DNA from: DASQGA01 sp963762085
GTDB lineage: Bacteria > Actinomycetota > Thermoleophilia > Gaiellales > Gaiellaceae
Direction of reading: 5' to 3'
DNA length: 64,000 bases
Assembly (NCBI GenBank): GCA_963762085.1
Contig: CAVXJD010000006.1
Span: 235,351-299,350, forward strand
Positions 50,860 to 59,604 of this stretch are shown one piece after another. The translations under genes were made by a program, and so were the position numbers. The notes beneath the pieces were generated by a model, which had not been told where the DNA came from, searched no databases, and worked only from the letters and a program-made list of their open reading frames with translations. Every line of letters starts with the position of its first letter. Within the stretch, counting starts at the first letter, position 1.

Positions 50860-51212
50860 AGTCGCGATTATCGATTATGCGTCTCCTGAGATCAAGGGGC
50901 CACCGAGCGAACCGAGCGCACTGCGGATTGCCAGCCTCGGAGAGGGATCCCGCTGCCCTGGCGGGTCTAATTCCGGCCCGAGCCGCCGAGTGTCTACCTG
51001 TAAACGTTCCGTCAAGACAAGGAGCAGGTTGCGCTGCAACGGCGAAACTTCTGACGCGTGGAGCTGGGACTCCCCCGCCGCAGAGGGAGCTGCGTTTTGT
51101 CCCGGGCGCGCTCCCGGCTCCACGCATACTCGCAAAACGCAGCCGACTGACCCCTCCGAGCTATTGGACCTCGCGGGCTGCCTGCCGATACGCAGAGCAA
51201 CACACCTGCGGC
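50860..51212. other. Intergenic region with strong alternative stems between the GntR gene and a rightward small gene
   Basis: No convincing gene is present in these 353 bases. Two long pairings are visible: GCGTGGAGC (51056-51064) with GCTCCACGC (51117-51125), and GCTGCGTTTTG (51089-51099) with CAAAACGCAGC (51133-51143). They cross each other, so they form a pseudoknot or exclude one another. Inside are CTCCC/GGGAG and CGGG/CCCG hairpins. The region must also hold the promoters of both flanking genes. No tRNA T-loop is present. Confidence 0.45.
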
Positions 51213-51443
51213 ATGCGAATACGAACCGGCAATCCCACCCTCCTCGCGGACCTGCGCGCTCATTTCGAGCGCTCGGGCTTCGCCGTTGAAAGCACAGGCG
51301 ATGCCGACCTCGACATACGGCTGCACGACGCCCCGAGCGCCGAGCAGGAGGCTCGGGAGATCGAGCTCCACCTGAAGGTCTGGCGCGTCATGCAACCGAG
51401 CCTTCCGGTCGAACTAGTAGACCCGGTCGGAGCGTCCGGGTAG
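51213..51443 (+). CDS. Small conserved hypothetical protein, 76 aa
   Basis: Starts MRIRTGNPTLLADLRAHFER and ends with a VELV segment. It has a beta-alpha-beta pattern (MRIRT, LLADLRAHFERSG, FAVESTGDADLDIRL). Similar short actinobacterial proteins begin MRIRTxDPTLLPDL. Function unknown. Its 3' end overlaps the convergent NlpC/P60 gene by 30 bases. Confidence 0.7.
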   Translation: MRIRTGNPTLLADLRAHFERSGFAVESTGDADLDIRLHDAPSAEQEAREIELHLKVWRVMQPSLPVELVDPVGASG

Positions 51444-52025
51444 GCGAAGCCGGTTTTCCGCCCTCGGGGATCCGGGTTCAGGCCGGGCGTAACGGCGGGC
51501 ACCCAAATACGTCGTGCGATACCAGGACTCCGACAGGCGAGAGATCTTCACAACGTCGCCCGAATTGGGCGAGTGAACGAAGCGGCCGCGGCCGATGAAG
51601 ATCCCCACGTGCCCGAGGCCGTCGAAGAAGACGACGTCGCCCGGCTCGAGATTGCCGCGCAGGACCGCCCGGCCTTTGCTCCAGAGCATCGCCCCGTTGT
51701 GCGGAAGCGCAATGCCGACCCTGCCGTAGGCGTACATGACGAAGCCGGAGCAATCGAAGCCCGCGGGGCTCGCTCCGCCCCATTGGTAGGGAACACCCAG
51801 GTAGCGGAGGGCGATCGTGACGACTCTCTGGGCGCGCCCAGCCGCTGCCGGGGCCGGTCTCGCTCCCGGGCCCGCAGAAAAGCGCGCAAGGCTCTCAGGC
51901 GTGATCGTGTTCGCCACGCCCGGCTCGAAGGTGGCGGTTGATGAGGAGGTCGCCGCGACTCCGACCGAAGGAACGGCGAGCAACAGGACCAGCACAACGA
52001 AGATGAGGGATAGGCGAAAGCGCAT
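51414..52025 (-). CDS. Secreted NlpC/P60-family peptidoglycan hydrolase
   Basis: A signal peptide (MRFRLSLIFVVLVLLLAVPS, then VGVAA), an Ala/Pro linker, and a C-terminal NlpC/P60 domain: ALRYLGVPYQWGGASPAGFD, DCSGF with catalytic Cys92, LGHVGIFIGRGRF with catalytic His, and a final HSP. It should cut the stem peptide (D-Glu to meso-DAP) during wall remodelling. At 203 residues it is a minimal form without binding domains. No c-di-AMP riboswitch was convincing in its short leader. Confidence 0.92.
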   Translation of the reverse strand: MRFRLSLIFVVLVLLLAVPSVGVAATSSSTATFEPGVANTITPESLARFSAGPGARPAPAAAGRAQRVVTIALRYLGVPYQWGGASPAGFDCSGFVMYAYGRVGIALPHNGAMLWSKGRAVLRGNLEPGDVVFFDGLGHVGIFIGRGRFVHSPNSGDVVKISRLSESWYRTTYLGARRYARPEPGSPRAENRLRLPGRSDRVY

Positions 52026-52057
52026 GGCGAAGCAGGGACCCCGGGCTGAAGGGCCAT

Positions 52058-52081
52058 GCTTCGGCCGGGCGGGACCGAAGC
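52058..52081. terminator. Hairpin between the LysE and NlpC/P60 genes
   Basis: GCTTCGG (52058-52064) pairs with CCGAAGC (52075-52081) across a ten-base loop, in the 108-base gap between two leftward genes. It could end LysE transcription or sit in the NlpC/P60 leader. Confidence 0.4.
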
Positions 52082-52133
52082 TTTAGCTGGATCTAGCTAT
52101 CCGGGACCGCTTGACCTGGCTGTCGCCGGCAGA

Positions 52134-52742
52134 TCACCGCTCCGTAAACGCAAGTCTTCCGGCGAGCGCACCGAAGGCACCGCCGAAGACGCGGCGCATC
52201 CACATCAATACCCGGGGACGGGAGATCACGTGGTTGCGAACCGTGGCGGCGAACACTCCGTAGGCGATGAAGACAGCGAGCGTGACGAGCATGAAGACGG
52301 AACTCAGCTCCAACATTCGTAGGGAAGCGTGCGCCTCGTTGGCGCTCACGAACTGTGGCAGGAACGCGAAGAAGAAAATCGTCAGCTTCGGATTGAGGAC
52401 GTTGATCAGAATCCCGAAGACGATCACCCTGAGCGCCGAGTGGGGGGCCTTCTCCTCCACGGTCAGCGAGCCCTTGTCCCTGGCGGTGGCCCACGCCATG
52501 AAGAGTAGATAGGCGACACCCAGATATTTCAGAACCTGGAACGCGAGTGCGCTCGTGTGCAGGAGTGCAGCAAGCCCCGTGATCGCAGCCAGCACGTGGG
52601 GAACGATCCCGAGCGTGCAGCCAACCGCCGCGACGATGCTCGCGCGCGCACCGTGCGCAAGGCCGGCCGCCAAGGTGTAGAGGACGCCCGTGCCAGGTGT
52701 CACGACAACAATGAGCGTCGTCAACAGAAACGCGGTGCTCAC
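52134..52742 (-). CDS. LysE-family amino-acid exporter
   Basis: A 202-residue protein with about six hydrophobic helices. The family start is FLLTTLIVVVTPGTGVLYTL, followed by GLAHGARASIVAAVGCTLGI, then LKYLGVAYLLFMAWATARDK and LNPKLTIFFFAFLPQFV. Homologues export lysine, threonine, homoserine lactones or related compounds. GTG 52742 starts the family-typical N-terminus. It lies 59 bases from the DUF4396 gene on the same strand. Confidence 0.91.
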   Translation of the reverse strand: MSTAFLLTTLIVVVTPGTGVLYTLAAGLAHGARASIVAAVGCTLGIVPHVLAAITGLAALLHTSALAFQVLKYLGVAYLLFMAWATARDKGSLTVEEKAPHSALRVIVFGILINVLNPKLTIFFFAFLPQFVSANEAHASLRMLELSSVFMLVTLAVFIAYGVFAATVRNHVISRPRVLMWMRRVFGGAFGALAGRLAFTER

Positions 52743-52801
52743 GGCCGCTTTCCTCGCACGCTGCGATTGTAGGCAGCGAGCGCCACGCTCCTCGATCGAC
52801 C

Positions 52802-53374
52802 CTAGCCAATCACCTCCGCGACCAAGACCGCAGTCCCGAAGATGAAGGCGGCCACAGCCAGCAGGCCGACGAGTCGCGTCGGCGGCCCGCCGTGGATGCC
52901 TGTCTCGTGAACGGCCGTGTGGCCCTTGCCTCGAGCGATCAGCCACCGATTCACCGGAAACGCGAAAGCGCCCGCGACCGCCAAGGCGAACGCTAGGGAG
53001 CCCCAGAAGAGAACCGAGCCGAGACCTGCATCCATGGCGCCGGGGACGAGCAGAATGATCGCGTTGTCCACGATCTCCATGACGGCAATGCTGAGCGTGT
53101 CCGACGCCAAGGCGATCGGTACTACGGCAGCGAGTGCGAGGCCGGCACGCAGTAGCGGCAAGCTGGTCAGCGCGTAGCCGAACAGGAAGGCAAGCACCAC
53201 GGCGAGTGCGACCGTGGTCCAGTTGGAAAGACCGGCTGCCGTACCGATGATCATCCCGGCGATTTCGCCGAGAGCACACCCCGTCAGGCAATGGAGCGTC
53301 GCGCTCAGCGCGACGCCGTTGAGCGCGCGGCCTGAGGTTGGCATCGCGTGGCCGTGCTCATGCTCCACGGACAT
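52802..53374 (-). CDS. DUF4396 membrane protein
   Basis: A 190-residue protein. A His-rich N-terminus (MSVEHEHGHAMP) precedes the hallmark ALNGVALSATLHCLTGCALG, EIAGMIIGT and several further helices (TVALAVVLAFLFGYALTSLP; LFWGSLAFALAVAGAFAFPV). The His residues and Cys/Glu in helix one might bind metal, but no function is established. ATG 53374 is preferred over upstream in-frame starts because the extension is Arg/Pro-rich. The 110 bases up to the rightward DUF1697 gene are promoter space. Confidence 0.82.
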   Translation of the reverse strand: MSVEHEHGHAMPTSGRALNGVALSATLHCLTGCALGEIAGMIIGTAAGLSNWTTVALAVVLAFLFGYALTSLPLLRAGLALAAVVPIALASDTLSIAVMEIVDNAIILLVPGAMDAGLGSVLFWGSLAFALAVAGAFAFPVNRWLIARGKGHTAVHETGIHGGPPTRLVGLLAVAAFIFGTAVLVAEVIG

Positions 53375-53484
53375 TCCGTCTCCAAATGCTTGGGAACCGG
53401 ATCCTCGCCGGGGCACTCTGTCAGTTTGACCCTCAGCGCAGGACGGTCGACCTGATGTACGGGGCGGTACGATCGTCGTCGGGA

Positions 53485-54051
53485 GTGGCGCGGACAAAAC
53501 GAGCACGAAGCAGCCGCAAGAGGTACGTCGTGTTGTTACGCGGGATCAACCTCGGTGGGCACAACAAGGTGTCGATGCCCGACCTGCGAGCCCTTTTCGC
53601 CAGTCTTGGAGCCGAAGACGTCGAGACCTATGTGCAAAGCGGCAACGTCATTTTCACGAGTCCCGAGGGCGCCGGGAAACTGACCGAAGCCATCGAGACC
53701 AGCATTCGCCGCGACCTTGGGCTCAGCGTGACCGTCCTCCTACGCACGCGGCCGCAGCTGGCCAAGGTGCACGCCGGCAACCCGTTCGCCAAAAGCCGGA
53801 AGGAGCCGACGAAGCTCCACGTCACGTTCCTGGCTGAGAAGCCCGATGTCGCCCGCGTGCGTGAGCTCGATCCCGAGCGCGCCGAACCCGACGAGTTCAA
53901 GGTCGTCGGACAAGAGATCTACCTGCATTGCCCGAACGGCTACGGCAGGTCCAAGCTCACCAATGCCTATTTCGAGAAGAAACTGGGCGTCGCGGCGACC
54001 ACCCGGAACTGGAAGACGGTCACAAAGCTCGCCGAGCTCGTGAGTGCCTGA
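53485..54051 (+). CDS. DUF1697 family protein
   Basis: The family core begins RKRYVVLLRGINLGGHNKVS and continues LRALFASLGAEDVETYVQSG, NVIFTSPEGAG and YGRSKLTNAYFEKKLGVAAT, ending TTRNWKTVTKLAEL. I use GTG 53485 (188 residues, GGGA just upstream); an ATG at 53455 adds ten residues. The fold is a ferredoxin-like repeat of unknown role. It converges on the Tag gene 30 bases away. Confidence 0.87.
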   Translation: MARTKRARSSRKRYVVLLRGINLGGHNKVSMPDLRALFASLGAEDVETYVQSGNVIFTSPEGAGKLTEAIETSIRRDLGLSVTVLLRTRPQLAKVHAGNPFAKSRKEPTKLHVTFLAEKPDVARVRELDPERAEPDEFKVVGQEIYLHCPNGYGRSKLTNAYFEKKLGVAATTRNWKTVTKLAELVSA

Positions 54052-54081
54052 CGCATCTCGGCTTCGCGCATGCATTGCCGG

Positions 54082-54663
54082 TCACCGGTTCGGCCGTCCG
54101 CCCGACTCGTCGAAGCGGAAGCAGGAGACGACGTGGTCGTTCACGAGGCCAGTGGCCTGCATGAACGCGTAGCAGACCGTCGGGCCGACGAAGCGGAAGC
54201 CGCGCCGCTTCAGGTCGCGGCTCATCGCACGCGACTCGGCCGTCTCCGCCGGTATCTCGCCGAGCGTGCGCCAGCGCCCGACGAGTGTCTCGCCTTCCAC
54301 GAACCCCCAGAGGTAGGCGTCCAGGCTCCCGAGCTCCTCCTGAACGGCGAGGACGCAGCGCGCGTTCACGATCGCCGACTCGACCTTGAGCCGGTTGCGG
54401 ACGATGCCCGGGTCGCCGAGTAGCCGCTCGACGTCGGCCGGGCCCAGACGCGCGACCGCGGTGGCGTCAAAACCTGCGAACGCGGTGCGGTAGCCCTCTC
54501 GCTTCCGCAGAATCGTCGCCCAGGAGAGCCCCGCTTGCGCACCTTCCAGGGTCAGCAGCTCGTAAAGGTGGCGGTCCTCGTGTGAAGGAACGCCCCACTC
54601 CTCGTCGTGGTAGGCCATGTAGAGCGGATCGCCCTCGGGCACCCATTCGCAGCGGATCTGCAT
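54082..54663 (-). CDS. tag: DNA-3-methyladenine glycosylase I
   Basis: A 193-residue base-excision glycosylase removing 3-methyladenine. The N-terminal RCEWVPEGDPLYMAYHDEEW and the C-terminal VNDHVVSCF hold the Cys and His positions that bind zinc. The substrate pocket motif GLSWATILRKREGYRTAFAG and RFVGPTVCYAFMQATGLVND are typical. The enzyme is constitutive in E. coli; nothing here shows regulation. Confidence 0.94.
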   Translation of the reverse strand: MQIRCEWVPEGDPLYMAYHDEEWGVPSHEDRHLYELLTLEGAQAGLSWATILRKREGYRTAFAGFDATAVARLGPADVERLLGDPGIVRNRLKVESAIVNARCVLAVQEELGSLDAYLWGFVEGETLVGRWRTLGEIPAETAESRAMSRDLKRRGFRFVGPTVCYAFMQATGLVNDHVVSCFRFDESGGRPNR

Positions 54664-54896
54664 GGCGTGCGGAGGCTAACCCAGGCGGCATAAATTGCAG
54701 CTCCCGGTATGCATGACTGCGTCCCATCCTGGCGGCACCTCGGAGGCCCGCCGCGGGTAGCGTCTCTGGGATGTCCGGGTGCGAGCGGGAGCTCGACTCA
54801 CAGTGGGTGGTTGAAGGGCTATTTCTTTGGATCCTTGTCTTCCCGCTCTACCTGCTGAGGCGCGGCGCCACTCAAGGTTTTTGCGCTCGCACGTGA

Positions 54897-54920
54897 GCCG
54901 GCCGGAAAATCCCGGCCGGC
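54897..54920 (-). terminator. Hairpin after the small basic protein gene
   Basis: GCCGGCCGG (54897-54905) and CCGGCCGGC (54912-54920) form a perfect 9-bp stem with an AAAATC loop, 15 bases past the stop at 54936. The rest of the 272-base gap (54664-54935) shows no gene. Confidence 0.68.
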
Positions 54921-54935
54921 GAAGGTTGGACGCCC

Positions 54936-55145
54936 TTAGCGCTGCTGTGGCTTCGCCCGGCTCCCGGGCCGCCGACCCCGACGCGCCACTGGACGACCAC
55001 CGAGGGCATCAGCTTCCTGGTCAGTCAGGTCGAGCTCGCGCACACCCTTGCGGGCGTCGCTGAAGGTGATGCGAACGCTGGCGCCCTTTCCGTCCGGGAT
55101 CTCTCTGCCGCTTTGGTCGGAAACTCGGATCGTCTTACGGGCCAT
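54936..55145 (-). CDS. Small basic protein, possibly nucleoid-associated, 69 aa
   Basis: ATG 55145 follows GGAGGG by four bases. The product starts MARKTIRVSDQSGREIPDGK, continues with RITFSDARKGVRELDLTDQE, and ends VARRGRRPGSRAKPQQR. The tail resembles an AT-hook or the RGR minor-groove motif of Lsr2, and the strand-rich N-terminus resembles an Lsr2-like dimerisation domain. DNA binding is inferred from these similarities, not shown. Confidence 0.7.
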   Translation of the reverse strand: MARKTIRVSDQSGREIPDGKGASVRITFSDARKGVRELDLTDQEADALGGRPVARRGRRPGSRAKPQQR

Positions 55146-55533
55146 TTTTCCCTCCGGTTTGCGTTCCAGGTCTATACAGCAGCGACGACCATAACCCGCT
55201 GGCGCGTTCGGCACCCGTCCAGGGGTTGCTCGTGGGTAAAGGTCACATATCCCGATCGGGCGGGACTAGTAAGCCGAAGGGCGCTTCGCCCGTTCGAGCT
55301 CGACGAGCACTGCGATGGCGGCGATCGCGGCGGAGAACGAGCGGCGACCGGCCCTGCGCATACCTGAGGGTGACCATCTCCAACGGTGCGTGCGGTGACT
55401 CTTCCTCTGGGACAAAGGAGACGCCTTCTGACGCCGCCCAATCCATCAGATCCGGCAGAGCCACCGGCTCATCGGACGCGCAGAACTCGGGCGGCCGCAG
55501 ACGCCGACGGCTCTACCAGTAACGTCTTCCGCA
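55146..55533. other. Intergenic region without a convincing gene
   Basis: This 388-base stretch separates the leftward small basic protein gene from the rightward cyclase. It must hold both promoters. It contains a small hairpin GGGCG-CTT-CGCCC (55279-55291). Short open frames on both strands (for example minus 55464-55243) are Arg-rich and show no family pattern, so I do not call them. Confidence 0.5.
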
Positions 55534-56838
55534 ATGCACCTCCTCAACCGGATCCGAGGGGCCGCGGATCGCGTCACCGCGCGCCTGACGCTTGTCGGCG
55601 CCGATCCCCACGACGACGAGGACCTCCGCGCTCGAAAGGCGCTGCTGGTCCTGATCTCAGCGTTGATCCTGCCGGTGGCGGCGCTGTGGGGAGCGCTGTA
55701 TCTCGCGTTCGGATCGCCGGTCGGTGTGGTCCCGCTCGTGTACTTCGGCACCCTCCTCGGGGCGATCTTGGTGTTCTCGCACACGCGCGACTTCCAGTGG
55801 TTGCTCCGGGTGGGCCAGGTCGACATCCTGCTTGCGCCGACTCTGTCGATGATCCCGCTCGGCGGATTCCTCGACTCCGGCGGCGTCGGCCTGTGGGGGA
55901 TTCTCGCCCCACTCGGGGCGCTCGTGTTCAGCGACGTCGGGTCGGCGGCCCGCTGGTACGTTGCGTACGTCGTCGTGTTCCTCGGATCGGGGATCGCGGG
56001 CGAGGCCATAGGCCCTATCTGGTCGCCGGTGCCCGGCTGGTTCACGAGCACGATGCTGGCCCTGAACATCGCGGTCGGCGGCACCATCGTCTTCACGCTG
56101 CTCGCGGTGTTCGCCCGTCAGCGCCGCGATGCGCTAGCAGCGCTCCGGCAGGAACAGACGAAGGCCGAAAACCTCCTGCTCAACATCCTGCCGCGCTCGA
56201 TCGCCGACAAGCTGAAGGCCCAGACTCAGCCGATCGCGGATCACTTCGGGTCGGCCTCGATCCTGTTCGCCGACGTGGTCGACTTCACGCCCTGGTCGGA
56301 GCGGCTTCCACCCGCCGAGGTGGTCGGCTACCTCGACCACCTGTTCAGTCACTTCGACGAGCTCGCGGAGCGGTACGAACTCGAGAAGATCAAGACGATC
56401 GGCGACTGCTACATGGTCGCCGCGGGCGTTCCGACACCACGCCCGGACCATGCTCGCGCGCTTGCGCTCGTAGGGCTCGACATGCTCGAGGCAATGCGCT
56501 CGAACGATGACGTCGGGCACCTGGGCCTCGAGCTCCGGGTCGGAATCAATTCGGGCCCCGTGGTGGCCGGCGTGATCGGTCGGAAGCGCTTCCTCTACGA
56601 CCTCTGGGGCGACGCCGTAAACACCGCCAGTCGCATGGAGTCCCAGGGGATGCCGGGGCGGATCCAGATCACTCGCGCGACGTACGAGCTGCTCGCCGAC
56701 GAGTTCGAGTGCGAGCCGCGAGGGACGATCACCGTCAAGGGAAAGGGCGAGGTCGAGGTGTGGTACCTCATCGGTCGACGGGCGGACGGCGCGTCAGCCG
56801 CCCACGACGCGGCGCGCGAGCAGACGCTCGCCGACTGA
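55534..56838 (+). CDS. Membrane-bound class III adenylate cyclase
   Basis: 434 residues. About six hydrophobic segments (residues about 36-200) are followed by a linker (ENLLLNILPRSIADKL) and a cyclase domain at about 235-415. Catalytic features: LFADVVDFTPW (first metal Asp), KIKTIGDCYMV (adenine-selective Lys, second metal Asp), and YDLWGDAVNTASRMES (Asp, Asn and Arg of the transition state). These residues favour cAMP over cGMP. The NILPRSIADKL linker is common to membrane cyclases of mycobacteria and cyanobacteria. No cAMP receptor gene lies nearby. Confidence 0.92.
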   Translation: MHLLNRIRGAADRVTARLTLVGADPHDDEDLRARKALLVLISALILPVAALWGALYLAFGSPVGVVPLVYFGTLLGAILVFSHTRDFQWLLRVGQVDILLAPTLSMIPLGGFLDSGGVGLWGILAPLGALVFSDVGSAARWYVAYVVVFLGSGIAGEAIGPIWSPVPGWFTSTMLALNIAVGGTIVFTLLAVFARQRRDALAALRQEQTKAENLLLNILPRSIADKLKAQTQPIADHFGSASILFADVVDFTPWSERLPPAEVVGYLDHLFSHFDELAERYELEKIKTIGDCYMVAAGVPTPRPDHARALALVGLDMLEAMRSNDDVGHLGLELRVGINSGPVVAGVIGRKRFLYDLWGDAVNTASRMESQGMPGRIQITRATYELLADEFECEPRGTITVKGKGEVEVWYLIGRRADGASAAHDAAREQTLAD

Positions 56839-56897
56839 GGGCACGCAAAGGACCTCGCGCATTGGGTGATCCCGATGCCTTGCGCCGCCGCAATCGC

Positions 56898-57698
56898 TCA
56901 GCCTTCGAGGGTGCCCCAACTCTGGATCAGGGTGAAGGTCGTGCCCCATCTGCCCGGTTCGGCCAACTCGGCCCGGGCCTCGTGGCGAAGCGAGGCGAGC
57001 TCGTCTTCGCTGAGTCTCTCGAGCAGGCGCGATTCGAGCGCGATGCTGAACTGAAGCGGGAGACTCAAGTAGGGATGGCCTGGTTTGAGCGCGATTACGT
57101 GTGCGTCGATCCCCGGCTCCTCAATGCCGATTTCGCGGAGCAGTTCGGGAAGTCCGCGACCGGCTTCGCCGCCCAAGCCGGCGAAGATTTCGGAGAGCAA
57201 TCCGATCAGTCGTTCGGCAGCCGGGGCAGTGGGATTGAAGTGCCAGGAGGCGAGGTCCCACTCCTCGAGAACCAGTAAGCCACCGGGCTTGAGCAACCGC
57301 CGGTGCGAGGCCACCTGTTCACGCCCGCGTCCGAGCGGAGCGATCACGTAGCGGGCATGGACGAGATCGAAAGATTGCGTCTCTAACTTGCTGTCGAACA
57401 GATCATCGACGACGAGCTCAACGTTCGAAATCCCTTCTGCCTCCAGAAATGAACGAGCAGCATTGAGCAGACCCTCGTCGATGTCGGTGCCTCCGATCTG
57501 GCCGGAGATGCCGACCCACTCGCTGAGGATCCTAAGCCAGCCCAACGCTCCGCAGCCGACGTCAAGGGCGCGTCCGCCGGATCCGTCGCCGAACGTCGAC
57601 AGGAGCTGCCGGCCGGCGGGCTCCCACACGCGCGACTGAAGCCGCAGGCGCTCCAACTCCGAGGGTTGGTTGGCCAGCAGGTAGTTCTCCTGCGACAT
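56898..57698 (-). CDS. Class I SAM-dependent methyltransferase
   Basis: 266 residues with the Rossmann motifs ALDVGCGALGWLRILSEW (motif I), IGGTDIDEGLLNAAR (acidic ribose contact), FDLVHARYVIAPL (motif IV) and LLKPGGLLVLEEWDLASW (post-motif). The start MSQENYLLANQPSELERLRL resembles small-molecule or ubiquinone/menaquinone-type methyltransferases, but the acceptor is unknown. It stands alone between the convergent cyclase gene and the leftward GGT gene. Confidence 0.88.
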   Translation of the reverse strand: MSQENYLLANQPSELERLRLQSRVWEPAGRQLLSTFGDGSGGRALDVGCGALGWLRILSEWVGISGQIGGTDIDEGLLNAARSFLEAEGISNVELVVDDLFDSKLETQSFDLVHARYVIAPLGRGREQVASHRRLLKPGGLLVLEEWDLASWHFNPTAPAAERLIGLLSEIFAGLGGEAGRGLPELLREIGIEEPGIDAHVIALKPGHPYLSLPLQFSIALESRLLERLSEDELASLRHEARAELAEPGRWGTTFTLIQSWGTLEG

Positions 57699-57834
57699 GG
57701 CCCCGCAGTATCCCGCTTCCGGTTTGCAGGGGTGAGGACCTCCGGGTTATGAGCCGGATGTCGGCCGGTCGGAGAGTGCGCATTCGGCTCGCTCACATGA
57801 TTCCAGGTGTGTGAGACGCGCTCCGATCGCCAGG

Positions 57835-59604
57835 CTAGGGCGCTGGAATCTCAACCATCGCGCTGCCGCCGCCGCGCCGCACCGGCTCGGCCACGGCGAG
57901 GACACCCCCACCGGGGAGGAACTCGATCGCGGTCGCAGCGCCGATCTCGCCGCCGTCGACGAAGTGATGGCCGAGCGCCTCGAGCGCCGCCCGCTCAGGG
58001 CTCGCCAGGAACGCGGGCTCGGCACTCGTATTAACGCTGTTCCGCTGGCTCGCGCGCGGATCGAGAATCGCCTGCGGCAGCGTCATTCCTTCGTCGAGCC
58101 GGTCGACGAGTATCTGGAGGACGGTCGTGATGATCGTCGAGCCTCCCGGCGAGCCGAGCGCGAGGAACGGCGTGCCGTGGTCGAGGACGATCGTCGGCGA
58201 CATCGAGCTGCGGGGACGCTTGCCGCCCTGGACACGGTTCGGGTGCGTCGTCGAGTCAAAGTTGAAGTCGGTTAGCTCGTTGTTGAGCAGGAACCCGAAG
58301 CCGGGCACCACGAGGCCTGAGCCGCCTGTCGACTCGATCGTGAACGTGTACGACACGACGTTCCCCCACTTGTCCGACGTGGTCAGGTGGGTCGTCGTCT
58401 CGGATTGCAACGCCGTCGCCGCCGCCATGCCCATGTTGAAGGAGTACGGGTCCCCGGGCGGAACGGCTCCCGGCGCCGCGGTCGTGGTGATCAGCGCGCG
58501 GCGTGTGTCCGCGTAGTCGTTCGACAGCAGCCCGGTCAAAGGCACATCGAAGTAGTCGGGATCGGCAAGGTAGGCGTTACGGTCGGCGAACGAATAGCGC
58601 GATGCCTCTAGGTAGTAGTGCAGTGCGTCGACTCGCGGCATCGCCGACAGCGGATAGCCCTCGAGGATGTTCAGCGCCTCGCCGACCGTCGAACCGCCGC
58701 TCGACGGCGGGCCCATCGAGTACACGTCGAGGCCGCGGTAGTCGACGTGCGTCGGCGCGCGCTCTGGCGCGACGTACGCCTGCAGGTCTCGCATCTGCAT
58801 CACGCCGGGCCGCCACGTGTGGTTTGCCGTGGACGAGAGGACCGGATCCTGAACAGAGTCGACGATCGCGTCTGCCACCGCCCCACGGTAGAAACCCTTT
58901 GGCCCGAGTTGCGCGATCCGCTGATACGTCGCCGCGAGCTCCGGGTTGGTGAAGACGCTGCCGACGTCGCGCGGGGTGCCGTCGGCATCGAGGAATAGCG
59001 CCGCGGTCGCCGGAACGTCGTCGAAGTAGTCGACGTTCTGCTGCGTCTGGTCGAAGAAGGTCTGATCGACGACGAAGCCGTGGCTGGCGACGTGGATACC
59101 CGGCCGCAGTAACCGCGCAAGCGTCATCGTTCCGTACCTCTCGAGCGCTTCCGCCCAGGTGGCGACGGTACCGGGGACGCCAACCGAGAGACCGCTGAAG
59201 CGCGCATCGTTGAACGGCAGCGGTGCAAGTGGGCTTCCTGCCCAGAACGAGGTCGGCGTCATCGCCCTGGGTGCGGTCTCGCGGCCGTCGATCGTGGTCA
59301 CAAGACCCCCGGCGGTGCGGACGACCATAAAGCCGCCGCCGCCGACGCCGCACGAGAACGGCTCGGTCACGCCAAGGACGCCGGCTGCGGCGACCGCCGC
59401 ATCCACGGCGTTGCCGCCGTCCTTCAGCGTCTCGATCGCAGCCTGTGTAGCGATCTTCTCGACGCTCGCGGCCGCGCCGCCGGTCCCGATCGAGGTGGGC
59501 GGGCCCGAACCCGATCCGACGTCCGCAGAAGCACTCGCGACGAGCAGAAGGGCCGCCGCGGTCGTCAGGAAGACGACCATCCAACGCAGCCGCTCCACGC
59601 GCAT
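57835..59604 (-). CDS. ggt: Gamma-glutamyltransferase, exported
   Basis: An N-terminal hydrophobic signal (MVVFLTTAAALLLVASASAD) leads to a GGT precursor. The large-subunit part has GGNAVDAAVAAAGVLGVTEP and GGGGFMVVRTAGG. The autocleavage site and N-terminal nucleophile Thr are in SETTTHLTTSDKWGNVVSYT. The small subunit has GFLLNNELTDF, GGKRPRSSMSPTIV and GSPGGSTIITTVLQ. It cleaves gamma-glutamyl bonds of glutathione-like or polyglutamate substrates outside the membrane. I chose ATG 59604 (589 residues); an in-frame ATG at 59670 would put extra residues before the signal. Confidence 0.92.
   Translation of the reverse strand: MRVERLRWMVVFLTTAAALLLVASASADVGSGSGPPTSIGTGGAAASVEKIATQAAIETLKDGGNAVDAAVAAAGVLGVTEPFSCGVGGGGFMVVRTAGGLVTTIDGRETAPRAMTPTSFWAGSPLAPLPFNDARFSGLSVGVPGTVATWAEALERYGTMTLARLLRPGIHVASHGFVVDQTFFDQTQQNVDYFDDVPATAALFLDADGTPRDVGSVFTNPELAATYQRIAQLGPKGFYRGAVADAIVDSVQDPVLSSTANHTWRPGVMQMRDLQAYVAPERAPTHVDYRGLDVYSMGPPSSGGSTVGEALNILEGYPLSAMPRVDALHYYLEASRYSFADRNAYLADPDYFDVPLTGLLSNDYADTRRALITTTAAPGAVPPGDPYSFNMGMAAATALQSETTTHLTTSDKWGNVVSYTFTIESTGGSGLVVPGFGFLLNNELTDFNFDSTTHPNRVQGGKRPRSSMSPTIVLDHGTPFLALGSPGGSTIITTVLQILVDRLDEGMTLPQAILDPRASQRNSVNTSAEPAFLASPERAALEALGHHFVDGGEIGAATAIEFLPGGGVLAVAEPVRRGGGSAMVEIPAP

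Noticed and set aside
51056..51125. A tRNA gene, because 9-base outer arms enclose about 70 bases
   Set aside because: There is no T-loop (GTTCRANTC), no D-loop pattern and no plausible anticodon arm on either strand.
52026..52133. c-di-AMP (ydaO-type) riboswitch before the NlpC/P60 gene
   Set aside because: Such switches are common at this position, but the gap is only 108 bases and I could not match the conserved core.
55243..55464. A 73-codon leftward ORF before the cyclase gene
   Set aside because: Arg-rich, no ribosome site, no family pattern and an improbable C-terminus.
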